A program made the position numbers and the translations under genes. A stretch of 34,415 nucleotides of DNA, taken from assembly GCA_031267935.1 (NCBI GenBank), contig JAIRYD010000146.1, forward strand, positions 1-34,415. The letters run 5' to 3'. The notes under the pieces are model-generated. The model was not told the origin of the DNA, made no database searches, and was given only the letters and a program-made list of their open reading frames with translations. Below, in pieces: positions 33,441-34,415 of the stretch. The DNA is from Tannerella sp. GTDB taxonomy: Bacteria; Bacteroidota; Bacteroidia; Bacteroidales; Tannerellaceae. Within the stretch, counting starts at the first letter, position 1, and every line of letters starts with the position of its first letter.

Positions 33441-34415
33441 TCATTCCTGCGTCGAGACGGTCAGGAGGCTTTCGGGGAGGCCGGGGGCGGTAGCCCGGAG
33501 GGTGATGACGCCGCCGGTGCGGGTGGACTGGATGATAGCCAGGGCGCGGCCGAAATACGTTGTGCGGCGGTTGCCTTTGCGCGGCTCGTGATTGCGCAGG
33601 TCGCCGTTGTCCACGCCGATAAGGCGTCCTTCGCCGGCGACCTCGAATGTTACCGGCAGGTCGCTGTTTGGTACGGCGGTCCCGTTTTCGTCGAGCAGGC
33701 GGACGGTGACGTGCGTCAGGTCTTGACCATCGGCGACGGGCGACGTTTTGTCGGCTGTCAGTTCGATGCGGGCGGGTTGGCCGGCGGTTTTCAGTTCGCA
33801 GACGGCTGTTTCGACGCCGCCGTTGTATCCTTTTGCAACGATGCTGCCGGGACGCCAGGGGGCGCGCCACTGGATCGTGTTGTTGGCGTAATCGGCAAGA
33901 CGGCGGCGACCCAGGGTGACGCCGTTGACCCAAAGTTCCACCTCCTCGCAGTTCGTGATGGTCTGCACGTGCAGGATGCGTCCCCTGTACTGCGGGAATG
34001 TCCAGTGCGAGGCGATCATGGGCCATGTCCAGAGGTCTTTCCCCGGATCGATGTCGAGCGACTGGTCGACGACGGCAATGCTTACCGCGGGTTTGTCCGG
34101 GTTCCACACCGCACGGAGGAAAGCCGCGTAGGGTTTTTCAAACATGCAGACATCGAACGGAGCCGTAGGCCAGCCCATACTCGGCCATCCGCTGCTCTCG
34201 CCGAGATAGTCGACGCCCGACCAGATGAAATAGCCCGCCACAAAATTGTTGTCGGCGGTGTCGTACCACGGATTCCGTTCGCCATACTCGCGGAAAAGTT
34301 CCCTGCCCGCCCTGTAATACGGGAGAACTTCCGAGCCGTAGATGATGCGGCTGGGGAACTGCCGGTGGTCGTCCGTGAAGAACTGATCCTGATAGTTGTA
34401 GCCGACCACGTCAAG
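33441..34415 (-). CDS. Glycoside hydrolase family 2 beta-galactosidase-like enzyme (C-terminal part)
   Basis: The last 324 residues of a GH2 enzyme whose 5' end lies beyond the right edge of the window; the frame is open at the edge. The visible part begins in the end of the TIM barrel (VVGYNYQD, then GYFIWSGVDYLGE and SSGWPSMGW). It continues with a DUF4982-type domain (about 110-215, WTFPQYRGRILHVQTITNCE) and ends with an Ig-like Big/invasin domain (about 220-320, IELTADKTSPVADGQDLTHV). Such enzymes release terminal beta-galactosides or related sugars from host or plant glycans. The catalytic acid/base and nucleophile are outside the window or not identifiable. It is a different subfamily from the LacZ remnant next to it. 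Confidence 0.9.
   Translation of the reverse strand, partial: LDVVGYNYQDQFFTDDHRQFPSRIIYGSEVLPYYRAGRELFREYGERNPWYDTADNNFVAGYFIWSGVDYLGESSGWPSMGWPTAPFDVCMFEKPYAAFLRAVWNPDKPAVSIAVVDQSLDIDPGKDLWTWPMIASHWTFPQYRGRILHVQTITNCEEVELWVNGVTLGRRRLADYANNTIQWRAPWRPGSIVAKGYNGGVETAVCELKTAGQPARIELTADKTSPVADGQDLTHVTVRLLDENGTAVPNSDLPVTFEVAGEGRLIGVDNGDLRNHEPRKGNRRTTYFGRALAIIQSTRTGGVITLRATAPGLPESLLTVSTQE

Noticed and set aside
1-34415. CRISPR arrays, tRNA or rRNA genes, phage genes
   Set aside because: No regularly spaced direct repeats, no cloverleaf-like tRNA sequences, no rRNA segments and no phage structural genes were noticed when reading the window.

Overview
The window reads as chromosomal DNA of an anaerobic or microaerotolerant member of the order Bacteroidales (phylum Bacteroidota). 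Several things point there. GldH, the DUF4492-cydA-cydB cluster, a serine-palmitoyltransferase-like enzyme, a streptopain-type (C10) protease with a lipoprotein signal, and a PSP1/RicT protein are all present. Upstream of most transcription units lies the Bacteroidota -7 promoter box TAnnTTTG; I found about a dozen copies, two with a TTTG-type -33 element 21 bases upstream. The family within Bacteroidales cannot be fixed from this sequence.

Layout. (1) 1-1145: a family 2 glycosyltransferase with its own promoter, a possible operator hairpin and a terminator. (2) 1446-8778: purH followed by the elongasome genes mreB, mreC, mreD, mrdA (PBP2) and rodA, tightly packed with overlapping ends. (3) 8775-11625, minus strand: spt, ricT and gldH as one unit, with gldH meeting rodA stop-to-stop. 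(4) 11851-16857: trmN6 and lon diverge from one promoter region, and dnaX converges on lon. (5) 16896-18587: divIC with a small membrane protein, then an OmpH-like protein with a small membrane protein on the other strand, separated by a palindrome-rich spacer. (6) 18702-24442: pepD, then an exported trio (beta-helix lipoprotein, secreted endonuclease/phosphatase-fold protein, M23 peptidase). (7) 24504-26964, minus: an NDP-forming acyl-CoA synthetase overlapping crcB. (8) 26965-27477: a gene-free stretch with a 118-bp MITE-like element, a small RNA or attenuator, and a G-quadruplex motif. (9) 27478-30605, minus: DUF4492-cydA-cydB, a cytochrome bd oxidase operon. (10) 30756-32831, minus: a C10 cysteine protease and a companion lipoprotein, with a long leader and strong terminators. 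(11) 32946-34415: the 3' remnant of a LacZ-type beta-galactosidase, a 163-bp MITE, and the C-terminal part of another GH2 enzyme that runs off the window.

Most of the window is core housekeeping: cell shape, division, replication, proteolysis, tRNA modification and respiration. The accessory part is the right-hand end from about 27,000 onward, where MITEs, a decayed gene, an exported protease pair and glycoside hydrolases sit together. The most interesting signals are: a ten-adenine slippery tract in dnaX, placed where slippage in either direction gives a gamma-like short subunit; the C10 protease and its unrecognised lipoprotein partner; the small transcript with a terminator at 27209-27270; and the two MITE-like elements.
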